Source of the DNA: Odontocerum albicorne
Taxonomy: Eukaryota; Arthropoda; Insecta; Trichoptera; Odontoceridae
Assembly (NCBI GenBank): GCA_949825065.1
Contig: OX463844.1
Coordinates: 25,643,778-25,707,777, forward strand
DNA: 64,000 nucleotides
Reading direction: 5' to 3'
In this document: positions 22,103 to 31,642 of the stretch, one piece after another
Layout of the letters: the number at the start of each line of letters is the position of its first letter
How positions within the stretch are numbered: position 1 is the first letter of the stretch
Notes under the pieces: generated by a model
Seen by the model: the letters and a program-made list of their open reading frames with translations, nothing else
Told to the model about the DNA's origin: nothing
The model's database searches: none
Position numbers and translations under genes: made by a program

Positions 22103-22330
22103 CGTGACCTAGTTGGTAAAATGCTGGTCTTATAACCGAGAGTTTCAGGCTCGATTCCTGATGGTGTCAAAAAAAAATAGGGACCAATTCTGGTTAAATA
22201 TTTCATCTTGTAACAATACTTGCACGCATTAGGTATGTGTGTTTCTACACATGCCTAATGTGTTTCCACACATGTGTGTTTCCACACACGTTTCCACACA
22301 AACAAAATATACCCAATTCGAATCCCTAGT
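22103..22330 (+). mobile_element. SINE-2 with internal hairpins
   Basis: The head CCGTGACCTAGTTGGTAAAA and B box CAGGCTCGATTCCTGATGG are followed by a poly-A linker, GGTTAAATATTTCATCTTGT and AACAATACTTGCACGC. It then enters a hairpin, CATTAGGTATGTGTG against CACATGCCTAATG (22227-22260), and several GTGTTTCCACACA repeats. Head-to-hairpin spacing (about 110 bp) is the same as in SINE-2 copies at 37.2, 44.85 and 60.35 kb. Confidence 0.7.
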
Positions 22331-22629
22331 TCGTATGAATTATTTTAAAATAATCATAAATAATACATTATTTTTTCCATGACACTTTAATATTAAAAAA
22401 AAAGATTTTTATCTCTTAATTCTCAAATAATTCAGAGGAATGTAATCATCGCATCTAAAACTATTCAAATTAATTTTCACGGAAATGAAATCACGCGCGA
22501 AAATTTTCTATGAAAACTGTCAGTGTAAGTGGAAATATTTTTTAATTTATTTTATCTTCTCATTCAACATTTGAAAAAAAATTCTCTATGCAAGGGTTCA
22601 TTTAATTGAAAAAAAAATTAATGAAATTT

Positions 22630-22825
22630 AGGTTTCCGTGACCTAGTTAGTAAGGCGCCTGTCTTCTTAATAAGAAATTGAGTATTTGATTGCATTTATT
22701 ACTTTTTTTTTAAAGAATTCCAGTCTGTTTTCACTTAAAACCTATCACATTTTTCTTGAAAAAATTGGCACATGATAAACCTACCAGGTTACACGATATA
22801 TAATGAAAATGTAAAATAACATAAT
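22630..22825 (+). mobile_element. SINE-1, full length, diverged
   Basis: The head TTTCCGTGACCTAGTTAGTA is followed by AGGCGCCTGTCTTCTTAATA, a lost B box, a poly-T linker, GAATTCCAGTCTGTTTTCAC, TGATAAACCTACCAGGTTAC and a degraded ATATATAATGAAAATGTAAA end. The complete SINE-1 order is visible. Confidence 0.75.
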
Positions 22826-22989
22826 ACAATTGAAAGGGATAAAAATGCTATTAAATTGATTTTCAAAATCACCCTTTGAATAAAAAAGTAACTCAGCAGA
22901 TATAATACGTTTATTATAATGATAAAAAAAACGTAATTTCTTTCGTGTTGTACCATTCAACATATCGCTAGTTCTGCTAGACAATATTA

Positions 22990-23455
22990 TCTTTGGCTCT
23001 AGGAATTGAACCTTCGGGCTTAGAGCCACTCTATTTGAGTGGTTGAAAACTTATTTGTCGGATAGAATGCAAAGTGTTAGGATTGGTTCTCACCAACATT
23101 TTTCCTTTAGTCACAAGAAGTGTCCGTCAAGGATCTCACGTCGGCCCCATGCATTTTATTTTTTTTGCCAATTATAATGTAGACATTTTTTATGATGTTG
23201 AAGTGATGATTTTTGCAATCGATCTTAAAATATATCGCATTGTTTGGTTTGTTGATGATTGATAAAGTGGACATATTGTATAATTGGTGGGAGATCAATG
23301 GAATCAATCTGAACACCAGTAAGTATCAGTTATTTAAGTTTTCTTATGTCCCCCATACATTATGCTTCCACTGTTTACAATCCTGCTTTTGCAAGTATCG
23401 TACATTAGTGATCTAAGGATTGTGTTTGATGCTTAATTGTCCATAGTTGGCAGTA
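22990..23455 (+). mobile_element. LINE-K reverse transcriptase remnant
   Basis: Plus-strand blocks in changing frames: EWLKTYLSDRMQSVRIG, then RQGSHVGPMHFIFFANY (canonical GV-QGS--GPLLF), VMIFAIDLKIYRIV (motif C; FADDLK changed to FAIDLK, so the catalytic Asp pair is damaged), and then YNWWEINGINLNTSKYQLFK (the 'WC--N-L-LN--K' block). It ends with ISDLRIVFDA. Frameshifts in every interval. The order is that of a jockey/CR1-type RT palm and thumb. Confidence 0.8.
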
Positions 23456-23799
23456 TTTATGTAATAAGACCATGATAATACTGAAATTTATTTTGTGGAT
23501 ATCCGAAGATTTTCATGCGATAAAAACATAAACATTTTTGTAATTCACTAGTGCGTAGTCAGCGTAAATATAATTCCATTATTTGGTTCCCTTCCTTCGA
23601 TGTCACTATAAGTTATTTTCAAGATATGTTAATTTTTAATAGATCATTCCCATAATATATATTATTTATAATTATCTCGAACAGCATTAACTTCATTACC
23701 ACACATCAAACGAATAATGCTGAATGATTTTCATTACTTCACTTATGATCATCAACTCTTAATTAAATTATCACGGATTGCTTTGCTTTTTTGCAAAGG

Positions 23800-24265
23800 A
23801 GTATTTGATCACATCATTTAACTTTTTTCCCCTTATTTTTTTTCTTTTTGTCGCTTCTGATTTTTTTATTTTAGCATCTTATGATGTTGAGGTATCGATA
23901 TTGGCTTTTGATAGCGTTTAAACTATGAAAATATTGATTTTTTTATTACTATTTTGTGTGTATACAACTATAATTTTCATCCCACATGTCAAGAGTGAGC
24001 CCAGTTTGGTACAGTGCGGGCTGCTCGCCTTAAGACGGTCTCATATCGTATTAATATAAATTTGTATATTATTAAGTTTTAGTATTTTTGTGATAATTTT
24101 GATGTCTATAATAACCCACTCGTATAGTTTTTTTGTTGTTTCTTTTTATTTGTTTTTATTTCAATTGTTTTGAAGTATTTGTCTATTACTATCGGAATAT
24201 TAAACTTTTTTAATGAATGTAACACTCACTATATATTTTTAAAATGTCGTTATAAGATACCTTCA
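23800..24265 (+). repeat. dispersed repeat D, copy 1 (possible LINE 3' UTR)
   Basis: Shares an ordered set of blocks with 61420-61760. These are GATATTG-CTT--AT-GCG, TTAAACTATG-AAA--TTGAT, CCACAT then AAGAGTGA, GTTTGGTACAGTGC and GCCCGCCT/GCTCGCCTT. It lies about 350 bp after a LINE-K reverse transcriptase remnant on the same strand, so it may be the 3' UTR of that family. That link is inference. Confidence 0.55.
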
Positions 24266-24353
24266 GTGTTGATAAATAAATAAAAAATATAATTAAACAC
24301 AATGTAAAAAAATAGGGTGGTTATTAATTATAATTGTTAAAATTTGAATCCTT

Positions 24354-24644
24354 TTGTGTCAGAGTATTTTAATGACTCCGAATAAAAAACGACAAATTGT
24401 GAAATTACTGGACTTAATGGTTGATGTAAATTTGATGAGAAAAGCATTAAACTTCATCGTTTTCATGACTACGAGTCTGTTTTTGATGTTAATGGTCATG
24501 TCAGAAAAGACGAATTTTAACGAAGAAGAATGTTTTTTTATGTCAAAAGTAAATCTCTTACATAAAAATAACTATTATATTGGTATAAAAATGAACACAT
24601 ACAAGATCAGATCCTATATTTTGCTTGAGTGGAATGTTATATAA
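24354..24644 (+). other. unexplained 96-codon frame
   Basis: A frame with MTPNKKRQIVKLLDLMVDVN near its start and a hydrophobic stretch (FIVFMTTSLFLMLMV) in the middle. I do not recognise it. Length is near the chance level for this base composition; no splice or promoter context supports it. Confidence 0.2.
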
Positions 24645-24669
24645 CTCTTTTGTTGTATAGGATACTGAA

Positions 24670-25080
24670 TAAATGAAATCCGTACACTCAAAAAATACAT
24701 GGGGGGGACAATGTATGACGAAATACGGAATGAAGTGATTATGAATGAATGTTAACCTAAAGCTGATATGTCGAGTAAGATGAAGTAGAGCACCCTGAGA
24801 TAGTTTGGGAACGTGAATAGAATGAATAGAGAAATACTAAGAAAACAAACATATAGTGGAAATGTGAGTATGAATCGTGGTAGAGGAAGACCAAGGAAAG
24901 TATACCATAGTTGCATAAAGTGTATGCTATTTTGAAAGAAAGAAATGTAAAAAGTTTTACGAGCTATATTAAAAGGTATATACATGTAAAATAGACGATA
25001 ATTGTGTGTCGTGATAAGAAACTTTGACTTCTGTCTACCCTGACAGAGAGTCGGCGTGGTGGCATATATGTATGTAACAT
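24670..25080 (+). mobile_element. LINE-R 3' end
   Basis: The same block order as at 2.9 kb: an ACATGGGGGGGACAATGTAT ('IHGVRM'-type) block, AACCTAAAGCTGATATGTCG, AATGTGAGTATGAATCGTGG, AGGAAGACCAAGGAAAGTAT ('GRPRKV'), a cysteine-Met block, GTGTGTCGTGATAAGAAACT, CTGTCTACCCTGACAG and a TATATGTATGTA end. Stops throughout. The tail touches the 349-bp tandem duplication at 25112. Confidence 0.75.
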
Positions 25081-25111
25081 ACTGCAGACATATTTTAAAG
25101 AGGATTTCAGA

Positions 25112-25812
25112 GAAAAACAGGCCGTAATCTTATTTAAAAAAACGGTACTGATAAGAAGCGAATCCGCGACCTCCGGGACGGAAACTAGGTGTCTTATTAA
25201 CTTGATGCAGGAGGAGAAATACTGTCAAAAATGAAAATTCCGTTCCATAAAATATAGTGCTTCTGTACTATATCGACAGGTATCGATTCGTGAGAAGCAA
25301 TCATAATCATGATTCACTTCAAAAATACTTTGCCATTGTTTCATCAGCATTTCTTCGTATCCCTTTTACTGTCTTTTGATTCTTTTTATCTCTTATTAAT
25401 TAATTAATTAATTTTCATTGATTCACGTTTTTTACTGTTGCTTGGTTACCTTTAAACCTTGAAAAACAGGCCGTAATCTTATTTAAAAAAACGGTACTGA
25501 TAAGAAGCGAATCCGCGACCTCCGGGACGGAAACTAGGTGTCTTATTAACTTGATGCAAGAGGAGAAATACTGTCAAAAATGAAAATTCCGTTCCATAAA
25601 ATATAGTGCTTCTGTACTATATCGACAGGTATCGATTCGTGAGAAGCAATCATAATCATGATTCACTTCAAAAATACTTTGCCATTGTTTCATCAGCATT
25701 TCTTCGTATCCCTTTTACTGTCTTTTGATTCTTTTTATCTCTTATTAATTAATTAATTAATTTTCATTGATTCACGTTTTTTACTGTTGCTTGGTTACCT
25801 TTAAACCTTGAA
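25112..25812. repeat. 349-bp tandem duplication, one mismatch
   Basis: 25112-25460 and 25461-25809 are identical except for one base (G at 25210, A at 25559). Each copy carries a minus-strand SINE-1 head remnant (TCCCGGAGGTCGCGGATTCG) and a TTAATTAATTAATTAATT run. The junction has GAAA microhomology. A very recent tandem duplication or an assembly duplication; the single mismatch argues mildly for a real event or two haplotypes. Confidence 0.98.
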
Positions 25813-26146
25813 ATAATTTGATTGCTTTTTAAAGAAAATGTCCAAAGTCTTTATAAGCACGCACATTTATGTATGAGTATCAATATACTCTTATTTTAAA
25901 CGAGCAAGTCAAGTAGTTATAATTTTTTTCAATTTTATTTTCTTCAATTTTTTACTTTAATTTTATTATCAGTCAACAGAATCATGGTACTTAAATGTGT
26001 AAAAAGAAAAGTTTTTGCTTTATTTGGGTGAACAGTGAAAGATTTGAATGAGTTTAAGAATGTTGATATCTGTAAAGTATATTCTTTGATAATGGAAAAG
26101 TGGGAAAGTATATTGAACGGAGAGTTTTCATTAAAAGCAACGTTTA

Positions 26147-26235
26147 AAGGGGATTAAAATATATATTATACTCGTATATTCAAATCACGATGGATGAAAG
26201 GGGATTTAAATATATATTATATAATCAAGATCTGC
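26147..26235. repeat. 54-bp direct repeat, two diverged copies
   Basis: GGGGATTAAAATATATATTA near 26150 recurs as GGGGATTTAAATATATATTA near 26202, each followed by TATA and with ATGG-TGAAAGG between. One copy carries the TATACTCGTATA word. Confidence 0.6.
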
Positions 26236-26316
26236 CAAAGTGATAGTGGTTATTTTTTGTTAACGCAATCCCGCCTTTTGAGAGCGTTTTATTAAATTAT
26301 TGTTCAAAACAGGAAA

Positions 26317-26640
26317 TTAGTACCAACGCCCATGTATGGCAGTGAAATGTGGACGTGGAAAATTAATGAATTTAACCGAGTTCATAAGCTGGAAATATAA
26401 TGTAGACACTAAGAAAAATGTGTCATGCGTCGATGTATTACGGAAAAAAATGTAATTATGTATTGTAAAATGAATCAAACCTAATGACTGAAGTGTTGAG
26501 CAGGTTGAAAATAGCACGATAAGGTGATTTAGTAATGTTGAGCGGATCAGAAACGAAATACTTATTAAACAAATCTCAAATGCAAACACAAATGTAATTT
26601 GTGGTTTCTTTGACTTAAAATAAGTCAGCGAAGGAACATT
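26317..26640 (+). mobile_element. LINE-R 3' part of reverse transcriptase
   Basis: Plus-strand reading: TPMYGSEMWTWKINEFNRVH (the 'YG-E-WT' block near the end of RT domains of many LINEs), then a degraded 'H-LEI----KCVMRR' stretch, and RNEILIKQISNANTN matching the 'E-L-KQIY-ANV' block of LINE-R. Several stops. It ends before the basic GRPRK block. Confidence 0.65.
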
Positions 26641-26672
26641 ATCTTTCTGTTGACATATTTTTGCGTGTGTAA

Positions 26673-26960
26673 CAATCCTAATGAACTTTCGTATCTTCGC
26701 GAAAAATTCCACCTTCTTTCAGAACAAGGACATTCTCTTCAATCGAGCGACGAGAGACATCTTTGAATGCCATACCTCATTTTACGCAATCTTCATTTGC
26801 GGTTCATTCGGTTGAGGAACAAATTTTCAAGAATTATCAGATCCGCACCATTCTTAACACTCTTCAAGAGAGACTTAAAAAAGTATATATTATTCCGGAT
26901 ACCCTTTAATCCTGATTTCCCTTCATTATCCTTTCTATTGGTCTGGACCCATTGCGTAGA
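26673..26960 (+). mobile_element. LINE-K C-terminal remnant
   Basis: Frames give NPNELSYLREKFHLLSEQG, then HLRFIRLRNKFSRIIRSAPF followed by LTLFKRDLKKYIL-F. This matches the end of the 15.3-kb copy (LWNELSRFIR--S--TLKRELKK). Directly adjacent to, but a different family from, the LINE-R piece to its left; at least one frameshift. Confidence 0.78.
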
Positions 26961-26999
26961 GATGATTTTTTTCCACCATCGTCTCTGTCGTTCCATATA

Positions 27000-27400
27000 A
27001 CTGAGGGGATGACTATACATAGGATGTTAGTGGTGCAGGTTGCGAAAACACGTCTACACTCCTCTTGGTAACTTGCCGTTTATACGACGTGGTACAGGTT
27101 TTTCACAGTCAACTCTTCAACTGATCACTCCATCTTACTGGCATTTTGCCTCTTCTTCTTAGCATATTTCCGATGACCATCAATTTGTCCACAATATCTG
27201 GCTCACATCTGGAAAAGTACCGGAAAACCGTAGGATACGCTGGATGAATATTAAGAACAGTCGCACCGTCACATTTAACCACTGGAGTTTGGAATCGTTC
27301 ATTTTACTGGTGGTTCACGGAATTCTCAGCATCTGGTGCTAACACCACATTTCAAATTAACTTAATCTTTTACGTTCTCGGCCTTTTATCGATTGTGTTT
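27000..27400 (-). mobile_element. LINE-Z C-terminal remnant, copy a
   Basis: Minus-strand reading: IVDKLMVIGNMLRRRGKMPV then RWSDQLKS, a frameshift, then VKNLYHVVYTASYQEECRRV. The pattern 'RGR---RW-DQ-K', about 15 residues, '-A---E-WR--V' is the C-terminal signature of a group of endonuclease/reverse transcriptase LINEs. Degenerate throughout. Confidence 0.6.
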
Positions 27401-27526
27401 CAGCATTGTACAAAATTACGTGAAAGATTAGAGTTTGGGCCAGCATTAATCTTTATAATTCAAAATGCGCTATTTTTGGTAAAATAAGTTATGGATCAAA
27501 ATAATTACACATATCCAATATAAGCC

Positions 27527-27625
27527 AATCGGTTAAAGGATTCAATTCCTGGTCATTTTTCTTCTCGACAGGTTTAAATGTTATTATATTTTACATCTGA
27601 ATTTATAGTATTCTGAAGCTAACGT
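27527..27625 (+). mobile_element. SINE-4 head fragment
   Basis: CCAATCGGTTAAAGGATTCA and ATTCAATTCCTGG (B-box-like), followed by TTTTACATCTGAATTTATAG which also occurs at 7.35 and 7.88 kb. The A-box end is degraded. Confidence 0.5.
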
Positions 27626-27639
27626 TACTTATTACAAAT

Positions 27640-28105
27640 TGTTAGAGTGCTATTCATCCTGTTCTGCTGCTCATGACTGAGCATGGTGACTACCATGATA
27701 GCCTCCAACGACTCTCCATCCATCCTTGCACTCCGCCGCTCGAAGGGCAGTTGTTAAGGGTATTCCAGTTGCATCTTTTATTTGGTCATTTCAACGCATT
27801 GGGGTTCATCCTCCTGTGCGTCATCTTTCCACGCCTCTTGTAACCACAAACTTCTCCAAACTGTCTCTTCGACTACGAACAATATGCCCAAAGAATCGGA
27901 GGACTCGTCGTAAGCATATCGTTGGTGATTCTCAGTTCTTCGATAATTTGCCTTGCTATCTAATAAGTTCGTAACCTCCTTCTTTAGTACCACATTTCAA
28001 ATGCATCTATTCTACGTCTCTAGCTTGATCTCAGAGCCCAAGTTCCCGCGCCATCCATGAATATTGCGAAGACGAGAGACTTAACTAGGCACATTTTCGT
28101 CGTGA
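27640..28105 (-). mobile_element. LINE-Z C-terminal remnant, copy b
   Basis: A continuous minus-strand frame gives ICLRRVLRFFGHIVRSRRDS, then LEKFVVTRGVER-stop-RTGG-stop-TPMR-stop, then NDQIKDATGIPLTTALRAAE followed by CKDGWRVVGGY and a stop. The three in-frame stops are all TGA and sit where the family normally has Arg or Trp. The 'LR-FGH-VR' and 'DQIK--TG' blocks make the LINE assignment firm. Upstream minus-strand DNA (28100-28260) looks related but could not be read. Confidence 0.82.
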
Positions 28106-28714
28106 TAGTGATAGTTCTGCTCTTCTACACCTTTTTCAGCTTTGATATCGCATTTGAGAGCACTATTAGCAGGTTCACTGCCAAATACGAGATATGCCGT
28201 CTCATGCATCAGTGCGCGCCACGCCAGTGTTGAGATATCTTGTCAATACTTTGGTATCTAATTACTGCGTCACAACTAAATATTATTGACAAATTTATAA
28301 ATCAGCACATGCAATAACATCCATTCAAATCATATACAAACATCTTATATCGTCTCAAATCATCTTTGAACCACTTATCGACATATTTCGAAGACAGTTC
28401 CACTTAACCGCTGTAGATGTCAATGTTCAGGGCTGTTTTACATATTGGATATTTTTCTAGTGTAAATATGAGCGTGTGACAACCCTGAATAAATGTCGAA
28501 TTTTCAATTTGGATTTTTAATAATAAAAACAGCTTTAAGTGTTATATTTCACAATCTCTGGTAAGTCAATAATTAGTTCGATGTAATTTTAAGTAAAATA
28601 ATGGAAATTGATTGAGTTATTTTTTGCAAATTTCGTTCGGCTTGACGGGATTCACCATATTTTTTTTGCGGCAGAGAAAAGTTTAAACAACAGAAAAATA
28701 GTGTTACATAAAAA

Positions 28715-28930
28715 AAAACTGCCTAACGAAAGATTGCAGCAGATTGAACCTGCCGATCGTCTTGGAAGTTGTGGAAGTGCCATCGAAACTTTTGGTTTGA
28801 TTTTTAAAGACTGTGTGCTTGCTAAAGTGCAACATCTTGCACACAATAAATCAATACACGTGCAGGCGTCTTCAATCCACACAATGGTCGACAATCAGAC
28901 TCAACAACGAGGGATATCCATATCGATCGG
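28715..28930 (+). mobile_element. SINE-4 body fragment
   Basis: CTAACGAAAGATTGCAGCAG, TTGAACCTGCCGATC and AAGTGCAACATCTTGCACAC through GGCGTCTTCAATCCACAC align in order with 7960-8130. It happens to be open for 108 codons on the plus strand, but the 7.9-kb relative has stops in the matching frame, so I do not call a gene. Confidence 0.58.
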
Positions 28931-29319
28931 TTGAAATAGTTTACTGTTTAGCAATAAACCCACAAGATATATGATGTATTATAATAAACATTGGTTTTAT
29001 TTTTTGAGTAATAATTATTCCACAAAATAAAGTTTTTCAAACAATTTGGATTTGCTATTTCTCCTGAAGAATATTTTTGGAACGCCATACAAATTGTAAT
29101 AAATATTTAGATCAAGTAGAATTGATAACATAAGTACGAATTCATTTTGTAGCAAGTGTCCGTAGTTCCTCAATGCACGAAGCTTTCTCAGTTATAAATG
29201 AATGTCGCTTTTGGATCAACCACTGATCGAGTCCAATGAGATAACTGAATGTAACTTTTTTTTGGTCGCAAATTTATTTTTATAGAATCTCATTACCATA
29301 TATACTATACATATATGTT

Positions 29320-29425
29320 ATATGTGGTATGGTATAGTTTATTTCAGAAGCGTGTGGTACTGGCCATTAATATGTATGTAGTATGGTATAGTTTATTTCA
29401 GTAACGTGTGATACTGGTGCGAAGC
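29320..29425. repeat. 54-bp direct repeat, two copies
   Basis: GTATGGTATAGTTTATTTCA followed by G-A-CGTGTG-TACTGG occurs at about 29328 and 29382. One substitution-rich spacer separates them. Confidence 0.65.
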
Positions 29426-29759
29426 TGAAATGTTATGATTAATTCATTGACGTACAATATATGTACAACAAATGGATGCAAAAGACGTAAATATGAACAT
29501 TTAATAAGAATTTTGTTTCATATTTCTTGTTTGAAAGAGTAGAAAGTTTCTGATAGACGAAGAAATAAACAAATCACTAGATGTTACTGGAAACAAATAG
29601 ACTTTAGTGATTCAACTAAAGTTGTAAGGGTATTTATATTATGTGAAAAGTGATACCCACTTAGCTTAGCTGATAGACTTTTAACTACATGACTCATTGC
29701 GGTGTTCCAAAACACAAACACAAAATGCTTAGTTAAGTTAAGAGTTTACCCACAAAGTT

Positions 29760-30230
29760 ATTGTTGATGATGGTTCGTTCTCGTTTATGAGAGAGATGGG
29801 CTGACGCAGCAACTCCGACGCATCTCCAACTATATGGCTGTGGAGCCCAACTTTTGAACAAAATCTTCTCCCATATCCACTGCAAACATTAATAGAATCC
29901 TCCGGCACGTCGTAAAACTGTTTACTTTGTAATCGCTTCCAATGCTAACCAAACTTTGTCATGAACAAGCTGCTCTTCAAGAATAATACTTCTCCACAGG
30001 TTTCAGTTTCAGACTTATTCCTCCCAGTATAGAATATCCAGGCTGAATGATAAGATGTTTGAAGGTGTCTCTAAATCTAAGATTTGGGCACCTCTGGCTC
30101 TTCTTGGTATCTGCTATTTCATCAGAGCACGTCATATTACCAACACTTGTGATCGGCGAGTTATGTACATACCTACTCCAGCGACTCGTAACGAAATGGT
30201 CCCACCAACTAGGTCGAAACAACATTTTTT
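29760..30230 (-). mobile_element. LINE-Z extreme C-terminus with zinc-knuckle tail
   Basis: On the minus strand the right part (30230-29990) holds degraded 'KCW-YDVL' and 'RHLQTSYHSAW' readings. The left part reads YDVPEDSINVCSGYGRRFCS then KVGLHSHIVGDA. The pattern C--CGR-C-S--GL-SH is the short zinc-finger-like tail found after the reverse transcriptase of some LINEs; here the second Cys is replaced by Tyr (CSGYGR). This is the 3' end of the ORF. Frameshifted and dead. Confidence 0.65.
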
Positions 30231-30654
30231 TTCAAATATTGTTTCCTACCGAGGTTCTTCAATAACATATATCAGCATCATGTGATATATTGAGAAGTAT
30301 TATGCGATAAAATTATGGCACAGCGTGTATCAGGTTTTTTTTAATACAGTAAGACTTGTCTCAATTTATTGTAAAATTTGATCACACATAAACAAATTAT
30401 ACAAAGAGTTTTATGTTAAAATAGTTATAAACTTTCAAAAAATTACGGTTAGAAAATAAACAATAGTCGCCAAAACCTTTTATATTAAATCCAGACGTAG
30501 CTCCTTCCACTCTCAGACACTAAAAAATGGGTGCAATTTTATTTTTTTAAGTTTTCAACGAATATTATTTACATCTTGTTTGCCAAAACCACAATATTGT
30601 GAACAATAAAATATACAGTTTTAGGTTCACATAATGAAGTGTAGACGGTGAAAG

Positions 30655-30998
30655 TTAAGTAAAGGGAACAGTCAAGTCGTCGTCCTTGCTGGGCCTCATG
30701 GTCGAGGGGATCCTCGAAAGTTAGTACAGTTGGAAAGCGAACCTGTGCCGTTGATTTTTTGTTTCTTTCTTCTTTTCTCCTTTTTAAGTGAGTGAGCAGT
30801 TGCACACCAGCATCGGAGTACACCAATAAGTTCTAACTTTATTTTTAAATAATATATATGGCCGAAGTCATAGATATCCTTATACCCTTGAATACTAGGC
30901 GGAAATATTGCCTGTGTTATTCGAGGAGAGTAACACGGCAACCTTCCGCAAATATATCCAGTGCTTTTCCGCGCGGCCATACACCTCATGCAGTCAAG
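30655..30998 (-). mobile_element. SINE-3, copy with deleted B box
   Basis: Reverse complement of the 45.3-kb SINE-3. It has the head ATGGCCGCGCGGAAAAGCAC, then GCGGAAGGTTGC joined directly to CGTGTTACTCTCCTCGAATA (the CCAGTTTGAGTCCCGCC B box is missing), CACAGGCAATAT, GGTGTACTCCGATGC, GTTGCACACC, CTCACTTAAAAAGGAG and GAGGATCCCCTCG near the 3' end. The pair defines a second, younger-looking tRNA-derived SINE family. Confidence 0.82.
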
Positions 30999-31083
30999 TA
31001 AAACTAGAATCGACGGTATAAATTGTAAAGAATTCTAGGATAAGTATTGTGTATGGGGATAGAATGCTACGAGGCGTGGTTTC

Positions 31084-31642
31084 TAAAGGGTCTTTCAAAT
31101 TGAGCGGTTTTTTTAATATTTTTTTTTTAAATTCTAATGAAACACACAATTTGCTTTGATTTCAAAAAACTTGTTATTGATCATCGAAGTATAATGTATG
31201 ACATTTAAACACAAAAAACAATATCCGCCAAATGTCCACCTCTTGCAGCTCCACAGATGTCCACTCTTTTGTCAAAATTTTCGAAGACATTTCGGCATAA
31301 TTGCGGTTCTAGCTCATCAATAACGCGAATAATTTCATCCTTCAGCTCTGGAATTGATCGAGTGTCACCCTTATATACCTGGTTTTTCACATAACCCCAG
31401 AGAAAATTGACCAACGTTGTCAGATCATATGATCTTGGTGGCCAATTAACATCACCGTTTTCGGAGATTACAATACATAAAACAATTCAACAATTTGAAC
31501 GCGTTGTTGTATTGTAACGATTACATTTTTATAAATGTCATACGTTTCCTCCTCAAATATCAAACGACCAAGGCAAGTTCACGACGCTATCTGTGTTTTA
31601 TCCAAGAATAAAAAAAAACGCTCAATTTGAAAGATCCTTCTA
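31084..31642 (-). mobile_element. mariner-type element, internally deleted, with TIRs
   Basis: Terminal inverted repeats of about 21 bp: AAGGGTCTTTCAAATTGAGCG at the left and CGCTCAATTTGAAAGATCCTT at the right (one mismatch), flanked by TA dinucleotides at 31084 and 31641 as expected for Tc1/mariner. Inside, on the minus strand, a transposase start (TIQQRVQIVELFY) is joined with a frameshift to the C-terminal third (SENGDVNWPPRSYDLTTLVN, FLWGYVKNQVY, then ELEPQLCRNVFENF to ADIVF). Most of the gene, including the first catalytic Asp residues, is deleted. A non-autonomous deletion derivative. Confidence 0.93.
31205..31414 (-). pseudogene. C-terminal transposase fragment of the deleted mariner element
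   Basis: Open for 69 codons and continuous upstream to about 31470. It holds NWPPRSYDLTTL, where mariner transposases have the 'WPPRSPDLTPLDFFLWG' block with the last catalytic Asp (here S-Y-D, Asp retained). It then reads FLWGYVKNQVYKGDTRSIPE, LKDEIIRVIDELEPQL and GGHLADIVF. Length from the WPPRS block to the stop is normal for the family. Confidence 0.9.

Noticed and set aside
28608..28934. 108-codon protein gene
   Set aside because: It coincides with SINE-4 sequence whose relative at 7.9 kb has stops in the same frame.
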